DNA of 45,387 nucleotides from an uncultured Parabacteroides sp. Lineage in GTDB: Bacteria; Bacteroidota; Bacteroidia; Bacteroidales; Tannerellaceae. The position numbers were made by a program, and so were the translations under genes. The stretch's first letter is position 1, and each line of letters starts with the position of its first letter. The stretch is from positions 1 to 45,387 of the forward strand of contig NZ_CABUOD010000040.1 of assembly GCF_902493135.1 (NCBI RefSeq). The letters run 5' to 3'. A model generated the notes under the pieces. It saw nothing but the letters and a program-made list of their open reading frames with translations, made no database searches and was not told the origin of the DNA. Positions 1 through 8,700 of the stretch are shown here, piece by piece.

Positions 1-261
1 TTCTATCCGAACCGGGTAAGGGAACTATATCTCTATTTTTCAGTTAAATGAAAGAGCCGTGTTTTTCTATATTCTTTCTTATCAATTAGATAGCTTAACC
101 AGTACGAAAAACCACCTTTTTATCACGAACCATCCGAACCCTCCCAAAAAATGACTAAAAAAAACGTACGTTTTCATTAGTCATTTTATAGGATGATCCC
201 AAGAAGGGACGAAAGAACTGAATTTCATTATATATAGTATTATTAATTAAATTATTAGATT
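1..261. other. Intergenic region upstream of the DUF6383 gene
   Basis: No convincing coding sequence is visible in these 261 bases. The stretch is AT-rich and contains a long near-perfect palindrome at 148-187, listed separately. No exact TAnnTTTG box is seen close to the start codon at 262, so the promoter of the downstream gene is not resolved. Confidence 0.6.
148..187. terminator. 40-nt near-perfect palindrome, possible bidirectional terminator
   Basis: The outer arms AAAATGACTAA (148-158) and TTAGTCATTTT (177-187) are exact reverse complements. The core AAAACGTACGTTTT (161-174) is a perfect palindrome on the same axis. Only two base pairs (159/176 and 160/175) fail, so 18 of 20 positions pair. 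T and A tracts flank the core on both strands, which suits a terminator for an upstream gene outside the window, but a protein-binding operator or a cruciform is equally possible. Confidence 0.5.
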
Positions 262-3246
262 ATGAACAAAAAGTTTTCTACTCTTGTAGCAGCATGCTTA
301 TTGCTCTCTGGTTTCGCAAATGCAACGAATCCGGACGACGCTCCGAAAGATGCTGTGAAAGCTGAAACTGTAGCAACTGGTAATTATTACCACATTGGTG
401 CTTTTACAGGTACTACAAATGTATTCCTTACCATTAAAAAGACGGATGATGGTTTTGCTCTGGTAAAAAAAGGTCTTGAATCAGGAGATTTGTTGACTGC
501 ATCTACTGACTCAGCTTTGTGGGAACCGACAGTGATTAAGTCACAGGCTCCTTCTGCTCCTGTTTATACTTTTAAGAATAAGTACACAGGTAAAATCTTA
601 GCTGTAAAGTATGCTGGCGATAACAAAGATCAAACGGCTATCTTGGTTGATCCTGCAACAGAAGGCGCATTCTCTGAATTTACATGGGATTATAATGGTA
701 CTGACTCTGCGTTAGTTGCTTATGATGCTCAGAACAAGCCTTATGTATTGGATTTCTCAGGAGCGTCTACTGGTAGTGTAGTAAAATTTGTAAAAGGTAA
801 AAGTGCAAATTTGAACGGAAAGGGTGTTAAACCTTTTAACCCTGCAGAGATTTATATGACAGCAGAAATGCTGAATGCAGAATTAGGAGGAAAATCTTTC
901 AAACTGAATGTCTTAGGTACTTATACAGATAAGACTAAGGATCCTTTGATTGGTGAATTTATTGCTCAGGATGCGAGTACTTTAGGTAATCCCTTGACTT
1001 ATCCTGGTGTTTATTTACAAGCCAAAGATAAAAGCAAAGATCGTAAAGTTAAAGATGCTGATGGTAATTATCTGAAGAATAATAATGTTTTTCTGGTTGT
1101 TGATACTGTATTTGTCGATGGTTTTGGTCGTGTAGACTCTATTAACGCAAAGGGGCTACGGATGGCATTAGATACTATCAGTTCAACTCATGCCGCTTGG
1201 TCCTCTCCAGCTGCTTGGACTACAGATTCTGTTGCTGCAGGTAGACAACCGGCTAACTATCGTTTCTTTATTTATAAAAACATTGGAAAGGTTGCATCTG
1301 ACTCTTTGATTGTAAAAGTTGATACTATACCTTCTATTGGTGTAAGTGGTAATTCTTTCTCACAGGGTATTAACCATGCTTCTGCCCCTGGCGCTGGTTA
1401 TTTGGCTAATTATGTAATTGGTACAGGTAATACTCCTGTTCTGACTCCGCTTGATTCTTCTTATTTAGTATCTCAGCCTAAATATCAGTTGCCATTTATT
1501 ACTTTAGGTGAAGGAACAAAAGCTAACTTGCCGGAAGGCATCTACTCTATTCAGCAGAAAAATGGCGGCTTCTATCAAGCAGCTTTAGTTAAGGCTGGTG
1601 CCGTTGCTGAATATGATTCTCTCGGTACTGCCGTTTGTAAGGAAGTCCCTTATTCTCAGTGGAGACTTTCTGGTTCAAATGGACGTTATAGCATTGTAAA
1701 CCGTGAAAATGGTGTTGTATTCAAGAATTATCAACAGGTAATGACTCTTTATACAACTGATAAAGAAAATGAATACAAATATGGTGACGAAACATTGATT
1801 ATTAAACCGATCGCTGATGTAGATGAAGATGATGCTTACTTAGGTTACAAGCATTTCACTGCTGAAGAATTGGATAATTTAGCTGTCCGTTTACGGTTCA
1901 CTGCATTTGGTGGTGTTGAAAACTTATATGTAGTTGGTAATAGAGCTGACTCATTACTTCATGTTCGTCAGGTTGCAGATGTGGAAGATGCTATCGAATT
2001 CAAACTTGTAGCTGTAAAAGATAAAGATGGAAAAGATAAAGATGTTAAATATAATGCTTCTGAAGGTTTGAATCGTCGCGCTTATCAGCTGATGGTCAAT
2101 AATTATGGAGATAATAGTGTTAGAGAATATTTAGTTTGGGATGGTAGAAATTCTGCATTTGCATTGAGTGATTTTGAAGATCGTGGTGATGGTGCTGTTG
2201 CCGATAGCGCTGCTGTGGCTGTTATCTTCCGTCAGAATTGTGAAGGTGCATATCAGATACTTCCTGTTGATACAGCTATGATTGGTGTAAATCATTCTGG
2301 TTTTAAAGCAGATAGTTTGTGGGTAAATGGAACCCAGTTGACTGTAATAGGCTCTAATGATTTATTGGTTGGTTCTGATGTAAAGGGCTTACCTACCGGA
2401 TATTTCGTATTGGATATTCCAGAAGCTCCGAAATATGCAGCAGTAGAAACAGGCCATTATAGAGTACAGTCTGTAAATAATACATCTTTGGCTATTACTA
2501 CGAATGCTGATGGTGCAGCTGTATTGCGCGGTGTCGGTGAGTCAATGCTGAAGTCTGACCCTGCTTATGCAGCAAATAACTTCGTGTTATATGTTGATTC
2601 AGCTTGTACACATAATGCTGCAATGCCGACATATTATATTTCTACAACTCAGGCTACAGCAGGTACATTGACTCCAGAAGATTCTATTGCTGGTGCCCGT
2701 TATTATATGATGAATACTTTGGCAAGAGATGGCAAAGCAAATGCAGAAAAACTTGTATTTGCTAAAGCTAAACAGCCGTTTGAAACGGGTGATACTTTGG
2801 TTGTAGCTCCTTATGCAAAGACTGACACAATGGTAATTGGTGGTAAAGACGGTGCTCAGAACCGTGCAGCATTTGCATTCCAGACTACAGCTAATCCGGG
2901 TGAATATAAGATTCAGAATGTTGCAACCGGTGAGTATGTAAAACAGGTTAATACTGTTATATCTCTGGCTACAGGTTATGCCAATGGTAATAACTTTACA
3001 TTGGAAGCTCAGGAAACACCGACTTCTAACGAGGGAGTTACCATTTCCGATGTAACTGTTATCGCAGGCGAAGGTCAGGTAACGGTTGCTAACGCTGCCG
3101 GCAAGAAAGTGGTTATCACTAACATCTTAGGCCAGACAGTCGCTAACACGGTTATCACTTCTGACAATGCTATAATCGCTGCTCCTCAGGGTGTAGTCGT
3201 AGTAGCTGTTGAAGGCGAAGAAGCTGTTAAAGCTATCGTTAAGTAA
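262..3246 (+). CDS. Large secreted protein with C-terminal DUF6383-like domain
   Basis: This 994-residue protein begins with a typical Sec signal peptide (residues 1-21, hydrophobic core, ending FANA). The body is a long beta-rich region without a catalytic motif I recognise, and it has many Asp/Thr/Tyr-rich repeats of the kind seen in Bacteroidales surface proteins. The last 70 residues (about 925-994) contain KKVVITNILGQTV and a final Lys-Ala-Ile-Val-Lys. They match my memory of DUF6383, which resembles a type IX secretion C-terminal signal: a short beta sandwich with an ILGQ turn. It is probably exported and possibly surface anchored through PorU/PorV, both encoded in this window. The ATG at 262 is followed directly by the signal peptide, so the start is secure. 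Codons in the final 210 bases look more GC-rich than in the rest of the gene. The function is unknown. Confidence 0.8.
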   Translation: MNKKFSTLVAACLLLSGFANATNPDDAPKDAVKAETVATGNYYHIGAFTGTTNVFLTIKKTDDGFALVKKGLESGDLLTASTDSALWEPTVIKSQAPSAPVYTFKNKYTGKILAVKYAGDNKDQTAILVDPATEGAFSEFTWDYNGTDSALVAYDAQNKPYVLDFSGASTGSVVKFVKGKSANLNGKGVKPFNPAEIYMTAEMLNAELGGKSFKLNVLGTYTDKTKDPLIGEFIAQDASTLGNPLTYPGVYLQAKDKSKDRKVKDADGNYLKNNNVFLVVDTVFVDGFGRVDSINAKGLRMALDTISSTHAAWSSPAAWTTDSVAAGRQPANYRFFIYKNIGKVASDSLIVKVDTIPSIGVSGNSFSQGINHASAPGAGYLANYVIGTGNTPVLTPLDSSYLVSQPKYQLPFITLGEGTKANLPEGIYSIQQKNGGFYQAALVKAGAVAEYDSLGTAVCKEVPYSQWRLSGSNGRYSIVNRENGVVFKNYQQVMTLYTTDKENEYKYGDETLIIKPIADVDEDDAYLGYKHFTAEELDNLAVRLRFTAFGGVENLYVVGNRADSLLHVRQVADVEDAIEFKLVAVKDKDGKDKDVKYNASEGLNRRAYQLMVNNYGDNSVREYLVWDGRNSAFALSDFEDRGDGAVADSAAVAVIFRQNCEGAYQILPVDTAMIGVNHSGFKADSLWVNGTQLTVIGSNDLLVGSDVKGLPTGYFVLDIPEAPKYAAVETGHYRVQSVNNTSLAITTNADGAAVLRGVGESMLKSDPAYAANNFVLYVDSACTHNAAMPTYYISTTQATAGTLTPEDSIAGARYYMMNTLARDGKANAEKLVFAKAKQPFETGDTLVVAPYAKTDTMVIGGKDGAQNRAAFAFQTTANPGEYKIQNVATGEYVKQVNTVISLATGYANGNNFTLEAQETPTSNEGVTISDVTVIAGEGQVTVANAAGKKVVITNILGQTVANTVITSDNAIIAAPQGVVVVAVEGEEAVKAIVK

Positions 3247-3260
3247 AAAGGATATTATGT

Positions 3261-3284
3261 AGAGGCGGGGCTTGCTTCGCCTCT
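3261..3284 (+). terminator. Hairpin directly after the DUF6383 gene
   Basis: The arms AGAGGCG (3261-3267) and CGCCTCT (3278-3284) are perfect complements around a 10-nt loop, 15 nt after the stop codon. Only a weak T-rich tail follows, so it may be a weak terminator or an mRNA 3' end stabiliser. Confidence 0.55.
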
Positions 3285-3319
3285 CTTAATCAATATAATT
3301 CTAAAATTTGCCGTGCGCA

Positions 3320-3349
3320 CGTAGGGATACACGGTTGTGTATTTTTACG
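3320..3349 (+). other. 13-bp RNA hairpin with three consecutive G-U pairs
   Basis: Positions 3320-3332 pair with 3337-3349 around a GGTT tetraloop (3333-3336). Outer CGTA/TACG and inner ATACAC/GTGTAT pair as Watson-Crick. The three pairs between them (3324-3326 with 3343-3345) are G-U in the plus-strand transcript and would be A/C mismatches in the minus transcript. The structure is therefore favoured only in RNA read rightward. Confidence 0.5.
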
Positions 3350-3461
3350 ATGGCAATTATCCCGTGACGGGTGAACAAGCGGTAATATTAATACTAAAGT
3401 AAAAAATTAAAAAAGTTCATCTGCCATTATCCCTGTGAAGAGAAAACGCAGACACAAAATG

Positions 3462-3496
3462 AAGCCTCTCCGGTAGCAATATCGGGGAGGCTTTTT
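3462..3496 (+). terminator. Rho-independent terminator
   Basis: AAGCCTCTCCG (3462-3472) pairs with CGGGGAGGCTT (3483-3493), with one G-U wobble, and a run of five T follows in CTTTTTG. It ends transcription coming from the DUF6383 gene or from the structured region before it. Confidence 0.75.
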
Positions 3497-3560
3497 GTTA
3501 AAAAGGCATTGGCTCTGTATGTTTTAGAGATTAAGATGAATCTGTTTCGTTTTTTCTTAC

Positions 3561-3568
3561 TACATTTG
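3561..3568 (+). promoter_or_regulatory. -7 promoter box (TACATTTG)
   Basis: TACATTTG matches the Bacteroidetes -7 consensus TAnnTTTG exactly and lies 32 nt before the start at 3601. No clear -33 TTTG is seen at the usual spacing. Confidence 0.5.
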
Positions 3569-3600
3569 TATTACAATAATACACAAAAAGACTAAGAGTT

Positions 3601-3798
3601 ATGATACAGACAGTTCCAAATCCTAAGATGACAAGGACGGAAGTTGAAAATTTCCGTCGGGAGTTTCAGCGGATCAAAGACGGCAGATTAACTCCTGAAG
3701 AAAAGAAAATGGTAGCTGAAAGAGTGGCCAGAATGAAAAAAACCGCAGAAATATTTATTAGCAACAATGGAGGAAAAAACCCGATACTTGGATATTGA
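3601..3798 (+). CDS. Small helical protein upstream of a GNAT, possible antitoxin
   Basis: This ORF of 65 residues is highly charged and predicted mainly helical, with a Glu/Arg/Lys-rich stretch from residue 10 to 48 and an RLTPEEKKMVAERV segment. It has no signal peptide or membrane segment. Its 3' end overlaps the GNAT gene by 32 nt (3767-3798), so the two are probably translated from one transcript starting near the -7 box at 3561. The size, charge and position just before a GNAT of the toxin-like type suggest an antitoxin. It does not show the DUF1778 ribbon-helix-helix pattern usual for such partners that I can recognise, so the role is inference. Confidence 0.65.
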   Translation: MIQTVPNPKMTRTEVENFRREFQRIKDGRLTPEEKKMVAERVARMKKTAEIFISNNGGKNPILGY

Positions 3799-4354
3799 AA
3801 ATTTATCAATTTGTAAAATAACGGAAGATGATAGCGAGGCGTTGTCATCTTTTTTTTGCGGAAGAGCAGAACTTGATGATTTTTTCCATAATCAAATATT
3901 AATCTGTGCAAAGCATCATTATGTCTCTGCATATTGCGTGCGAGACACTATAACTTCGGATATTTTGGCTGTTTTTACTTTAGCGAATGACGCTGTCATA
4001 GTTGATAATATGGAAGATCGGGAGGATTTTATCGAACAGTCATCACTGAAAATTAATAAGGAATATATTTCTACATTTGAGAAACAAACCTCATTTCCTG
4101 CTGTTAATATCGGCCATTTGGGAGTTAAAACTGGTTTTCAAAGTTTATCTATCGGGCAAATGGTTATAGATTTTGTCTTGTTTACTTTCTCGCAGTTTGA
4201 CATATCAGGCTGTCAGTTTGTAACTGTAGATTCACTAAATAACCCTCGGACGAATAAATTTTACATGACGAATAGGTTCCTGCTTCAGACATCCTTAGAC
4301 ATATTTAATGAGACGAGAAGAATGTATCTTCCGATTCAATTTTATAAAGATTGA
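3767..4354 (+). CDS. GNAT-family N-acetyltransferase, toxin-like subgroup
   Basis: This protein of 195 residues has the layout of the small GNAT group in which FxCGxxxLDxFF (here residues 30-41, CGRAELDDFF) precedes the acetyltransferase core. The core shows NIGHLGV, then FQSLSIGQMVIDF at the acetyl-CoA pyrophosphate loop, then TVDSLNNPRTNKFY with the conserved Tyr, and a final RRMYLPI strand. The usual loop Q-x-x-G-x-G/A is here Q-S-L-S-I-G, so the first Gly is Ser, which may lower activity. Members of this group include tRNA-acetylating toxins, but others are simple acetyltransferases. Its start lies inside the upstream small ORF. It is followed by rex with its own promoter. Confidence 0.75.
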   Translation: MEEKTRYLDIENLSICKITEDDSEALSSFFCGRAELDDFFHNQILICAKHHYVSAYCVRDTITSDILAVFTLANDAVIVDNMEDREDFIEQSSLKINKEYISTFEKQTSFPAVNIGHLGVKTGFQSLSIGQMVIDFVLFTFSQFDISGCQFVTVDSLNNPRTNKFYMTNRFLLQTSLDIFNETRRMYLPIQFYKD

Positions 4355-4410
4355 AAACGGCTTTATGAAAAGAGCGTATTCTATTTTTCTATTCCCAAAG
4401 AAAAAAATTG

Positions 4411-4418
4411 TACTTTTG
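4411..4418 (+). promoter_or_regulatory. rex promoter -7 box, with a possible Rex half-site
   Basis: TACTTTTG matches TAnnTTTG exactly, 26 nt before the rex ATG at 4445. The box runs into TTGTGA (4416-4421), which equals a Rex operator half-site (consensus TTGTGA-N8-TCACAA). I see no second half at the right distance, so autoregulation is only suggested. Confidence 0.6.
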
Positions 4419-4444
4419 TGAGCTACATTAATAAAGATGGAACA

Positions 4445-5095
4445 ATGGCTAACGATGAAATGAAACAAATCTGGAAAGTGCCGGAGCCGACTCTTAGGAG
4501 GTTGCCGTGGTATCTTGCCTTTTTGAAACTGATGAAAGGAAGAGGGGAGACTTTCGTATCATCTACTCAGATTGCCAAAGAAATTAATGTGGATCCCAGT
4601 CAGGTGGCGAAAGACCTCTCCTTTGTGAATATTTCGGGGAAGACACGAGTCGGCTATGAGATCAGTACGCTGGTGGACGTGTTGGAAGACTTCTTAGGCT
4701 TTACGGCTCAGCATAAAGCATTCCTGTTCGGGGTCGGTAGTCTGGGAGCAGCCTTGCTGCAGGATTCCGGTCTGAAACAGTATGGACTGGAGATTGTCGG
4801 AGGCTTCGATGTCCGGCGGGAACTGGCCGGAACGGAGATCAACGGGATACCGGTCTACCACATGGATGATTTTCCTGCCAAGCAGAAAGAATACGGGGCG
4901 ACGATCGGAGTGATCACCGTCCCTGTCGACAAGGCGCAGGAAGTGACCGAGCTGATTATCGCCGGAGGAATCAAGGCCTTGTGGAACTTTACCCCGTTCC
5001 GCATCCGTGTGCCGGAAGATATCGTCGTGCAAAATACCTCTATGTACGCCCACCTTGCCGTGATGTTCAACCGCTTGAATTCAATCAATCACTGA
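4445..5095 (+). CDS. rex: Redox-sensing transcriptional repressor Rex
   Basis: Rex binds DNA when the NADH/NAD+ ratio is low and releases it when NADH rises, controlling fermentation and respiration genes. The 216-residue protein has the family layout: an N-terminal winged helix (about 10-80, with PEPTLRRLPWYL and SSTQIAKEINVDPSQVAKDLS), then a Rossmann NAD(H) domain with GVGSLGAALL and GGFDV, and a C-terminal swapped helix ending in MFNRLNSI. I chose the ATG at 4445 because an upstream in-frame GTG at 4418 overlaps the -7 box. The next gene starts 3 nt after the stop, so rex, the hydrolase and porU appear co-transcribed. Confidence 0.93.
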   Translation: MANDEMKQIWKVPEPTLRRLPWYLAFLKLMKGRGETFVSSTQIAKEINVDPSQVAKDLSFVNISGKTRVGYEISTLVDVLEDFLGFTAQHKAFLFGVGSLGAALLQDSGLKQYGLEIVGGFDVRRELAGTEINGIPVYHMDDFPAKQKEYGATIGVITVPVDKAQEVTELIIAGGIKALWNFTPFRIRVPEDIVVQNTSMYAHLAVMFNRLNSINH

Positions 5096-5098
5096 CAT

Positions 5099-5713
5099 AT
5101 GAAAATAATAGCCGTAGGAATGAATTATGCCGCCCACAATAAAGAGCTGCATCATTCGTTAGAATTATCGGAGCCTACTATCTTTATGAAGTCCGACTCT
5201 TCGTTGCTGAAGGACGGCAAACCGTTCTTCATTCCTGATTTCTCTTCGGAGATCCACTACGAAACGGAGATCGTCGTGAAGATAGACCGGCTGGGAAAAA
5301 ACATAGCCGAACGTTTCGCCCACCGTTACTATAACGAGGTGACGGTGGGGATTGACTTCACTGCCCGCGACCTGCAACGTAAACTGCGTGCGCAAGGTCT
5401 GCCTTGGGAAATCAGCAAGGCGTTCGATAATTCGGCAGTTCTCGGAACATTCATTCCGGTAGAGCGTGCGGGAGATGTGAACCGCATTCCTTTCCACCTG
5501 GATATTAACGGAAAGACTGTTCAGGAAGGAAACACGCAGGATATGCTTTTCCCGGTCGATAAGATCATTGCCTATGTGAGCCGTTTCTTTACGTTGAAGA
5601 TAGGCGATCTGATCTACACCGGAACCCCGGTGGGCGTGGGGCCGGTCAAGATAGACGACCACTTGCAGGGATATATCGGCGAGCAGAAGCTGCTGGATTT
5701 CTTTGTGAGATAA
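5099..5713 (+). CDS. Fumarylacetoacetate hydrolase family protein (acylpyruvase-like)
   Basis: This is a compact single-domain member of the FAH superfamily (204 residues), similar to YcgM/FAHD1-type acylpyruvate hydrolases, which cleave or decarboxylate beta-keto acids with a divalent metal. Visible motifs are GMNYAAHNKE near the N terminus, IHYETEIVVKI with the metal-binding Glu pair, GIDFTARDLQ, the PWEISKAFDNSA loop and the C-terminal GDLIYTGTPVGVGP. The substrate cannot be read from the sequence. The gene sits 3 nt after rex and 16 nt before porU, so the operon places a metabolic enzyme between a redox regulator and a secretion sortase. Confidence 0.85.
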   Translation: MKIIAVGMNYAAHNKELHHSLELSEPTIFMKSDSSLLKDGKPFFIPDFSSEIHYETEIVVKIDRLGKNIAERFAHRYYNEVTVGIDFTARDLQRKLRAQGLPWEISKAFDNSAVLGTFIPVERAGDVNRIPFHLDINGKTVQEGNTQDMLFPVDKIIAYVSRFFTLKIGDLIYTGTPVGVGPVKIDDHLQGYIGEQKLLDFFVR

Positions 5714-5729
5714 CACGGAAAAAGAACGT

Positions 5730-8700
5730 ATGAAGAGAATCTTATATACCTTGCTGTTTGTATTCAGTCTGCTGACATCAGCCTGGGCGGATGGGAGTCG
5801 CTATGCCTCCCGGTCGGTGTTGAACTCCGGGAAATGGGTGAAGATACAGGTGGAAGAAGACGGCATTTACAAACTGACGGCTGCCGACCTGAAGAAGATG
5901 GGCTTTTCCAGCCTGGAAAAGGTCGCCGTTTACGGGTACGGAGGTTGGCCGTTGGAGGAAGATTTCTCTAAGATGTATATAGATGATGTGCCTGAAGTGG
6001 CTGTGTGGCGCGGAAGTGATTACTTGCTGTTCTATGGGAAAGGAAAACGCAAATGGGAATATTCTTCTTCCGATAAAGCCTTTGTCCATACCAATAACCC
6101 CTATTCCAACTACGGATACTATTTCGTGACCGAAAAAGAAACGGCCGGGCGGACGATGGAAAAGGCTGCATCCGCCGATGGGGCTACTCTGCAGGTGACG
6201 ACTTTCGATGACTATGTTTTGCACGAAGAAGAGTTGGTATCGGTGAACAGTTCCGGGCGTGAACTATATGGAGAGTCGTTTACTTCTACTTTATCCCGTG
6301 ATTTTACAATCTCGATTCCGGGCATTACGAACGATGAGGGAAAGGCCACCCTGTCTTTTATCTCCCGCGGCAACGGAACGGTCACCATGAATGTCGATGG
6401 CAACTCTTTAATCTCCGGCTCGGTGTCGGTCCCCTCGGACGAATACGAAGTGGCACGGGAACTGCATCGCGAAAGTGCTTGGACGGCTGATAAAGGCGAG
6501 ACTGTAAAGGTCAACATCAGATACAGTACGACCGGACACAAGAATGTGCACTTGAACTATTTCCGTCTTCAGATGAAGAGGCTATTGAAAGTATATGACA
6601 ATTGTACATTCTTCCGCAGTCTCTCGGCAAGAGGCAATGCTTCCCGCTTTGTGATTCAGGGAGCCGATGCCAATACACTGGTTTTTGATGTGACCGACGG
6701 GGTAAATCCGCAGCAGATGGAGACGTCTCTGAACGGGACGGAGCTGTCTTTTTCGATTCCTGCTTCCGTTTCTTTGAGGGAGTTTGTCGTAGTCAAGCCT
6801 TCGCAGATTAAAGCTCCCGTGACGGTCGGCGAGGTGGCGAACCAGAATCTGCATGCCTTAGGGCAGCAAGATATGATCATTATTGCCCAGCCTAATTTCA
6901 CCGCACAAGCGGAACGTCTGGCGGAAGCGCATCGGACAAAAGATAACCTGACGGTCCAGGTCGTAGCGCCGGAAGCGATTTATAACGAGTTTTCGAGCGG
7001 TACGCCGGATGCAACCGCTTACCGCCGTTTTATGAAGATGTTCTACGACCGGCAGACTTCGGAAGCCGATGCTCCCAAATATTTGCTGCTGTTCGGTGAC
7101 GGCTCGTTCGACAACCGTAAACTGACCTCTGCTTGGAAATCGGTGGATATGAGCAATATGCTGCTGACGTACCAGACGAAAAAGTCGTTGAATCAGTTTT
7201 CTTATGTGATAGATGATTATTTTGGCTTCCTTGAGGATGAAGATAGTGGCAATAGTGGCCAGAAAGAGTATGAAGATAAAATCCCCTATAAGAAAGTGAA
7301 TATCGGTATCGGACGTTTTCCGATCCGTACGTTAGATCAGGCGACCAAAGCGGTGGATAAGGTAATCAACTACATGGAAAACAAGGAGACCGGCATTTGG
7401 AAAAACAATCTTTGTTTTATGGCGGATGATGGAAGCAACAGCGACGGGTTCTCTCAAGGGCACATGATCCAGGCGGATACGTTGACGGACTATCTGGTAG
7501 CCGACCATCCTGAGTTTCTTGTGAATAAACTCTACTTCGATGCGTATAGGAAAGATGTAACGGGCGGACAGAACGGATACCCCGATGTTCGTTCCAATTT
7601 GCAGAAGTTGCTGAAAGACGGCTTGCTCTTGGTTAATTATACGGGGCATGGCGGAACGACAGCCCTGAGCGATGAAAAGGTTTTGACGCAGACGGATATC
7701 ACTCAGTTCTCTTATCCTCGTTTACCCGTGTGGATCACGGCGACTTGCGACTTTACCCGTTTCGACGATCTGAACACTTCTGCCGGTGAAGATTTGTTCC
7801 TGAATGCAAAAAGTGGCGGTATTGCTTTGTTCACGACGGTCCGCGTAGCTTACATCCCTTATAATGCATATATCAACAGTCGTTTGATCCGTAATATGTT
7901 TGAGAAGAAGAATGGAAAACGTTTGACGTTGGGAGAAATCATTAAAGAGACAAAATGTGATCTGATCAATTCTTCGGCGGCTCGTTATAAGTTGGGTTTC
8001 TGTCTGATCGGTGACCCTGCCATGAAACTGAACTATCCGGAGTATCGTATGCAGGTAACGTCTGTCAACGGAGAGGCTGTGGATGGAGAGGCCATCCCGT
8101 TCAAAGCTCTGGAAAAGATAACCGTCGAAGGGCAAGTGCTGGATCCGTCCGGAGCGTTGGCTACGGACTTTACCGGTATCGTGAATCCTACAGTGAAGGA
8201 TAGTAAGGTCACTGTTACCTGCTTGAATAACAATAAATCAGATGAGGCCGCTTTCACCTTTACCGACTATCCGAATACGATTTTTGTCGGGAATGACTCC
8301 GTGCGTAACGGTAAGTTCAGCTTTACTTTTACGGTTCCGAAGGATATTTCCTATTCCAATTTGCAGGGGAAAATGAACCTGTATGCCGTCGATACGGAAA
8401 ATGGCAATGAGGCGCAAGGCAATTTCGACAACTTCATTGTCGGAGGAACTTCCGATACGGCGGAAACCGATACGGTCGGTCCGGAAATCCGTGCCCTTTA
8501 CCTGAATGATACGACATTTGTGGATGGCGGCCAGGTGAACACGACTCCCTATTTTGTCGCCGAATTGTGGGACAAGAGCGGAGTGAATATCACGGGAAGC
8601 AGTGTCGGACATGATATGATGCTGGTAATAGACGAGTCGATCGTCCTGAGCTATAATCTGAACAGTTATTACGAATTGCTGCCGGGCGAAGATGGGGCCG

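Larger units (their letters stand above)
3247..3600. other. Intergenic region of 354 nt with three RNA hairpins and a promoter box
   Basis: No gene is visible here. The stretch carries a hairpin just after the DUF6383 stop (3261-3284), an unusual wobble-paired hairpin (3320-3349), a small CCCGT-G-ACGGG stem (3361-3371), a rho-independent terminator (3462-3496) and a -7 promoter box (3561-3568). A small RNA, or a long structured 3' UTR, ending at the second terminator would fit. Confidence 0.5.

Noticed and set aside
3666..3932. Open frame of 88 codons antisense to the small ORF and GNAT genes
   Set aside because: It mirrors the two coding regions on the other strand and has no family resemblance or promoter.
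4418..4444. GTG at 4418 as rex start codon
   Set aside because: It overlaps the -7 promoter box TACTTTTG, so it would not be in the transcript. The ATG at 4445 gives normal family length.
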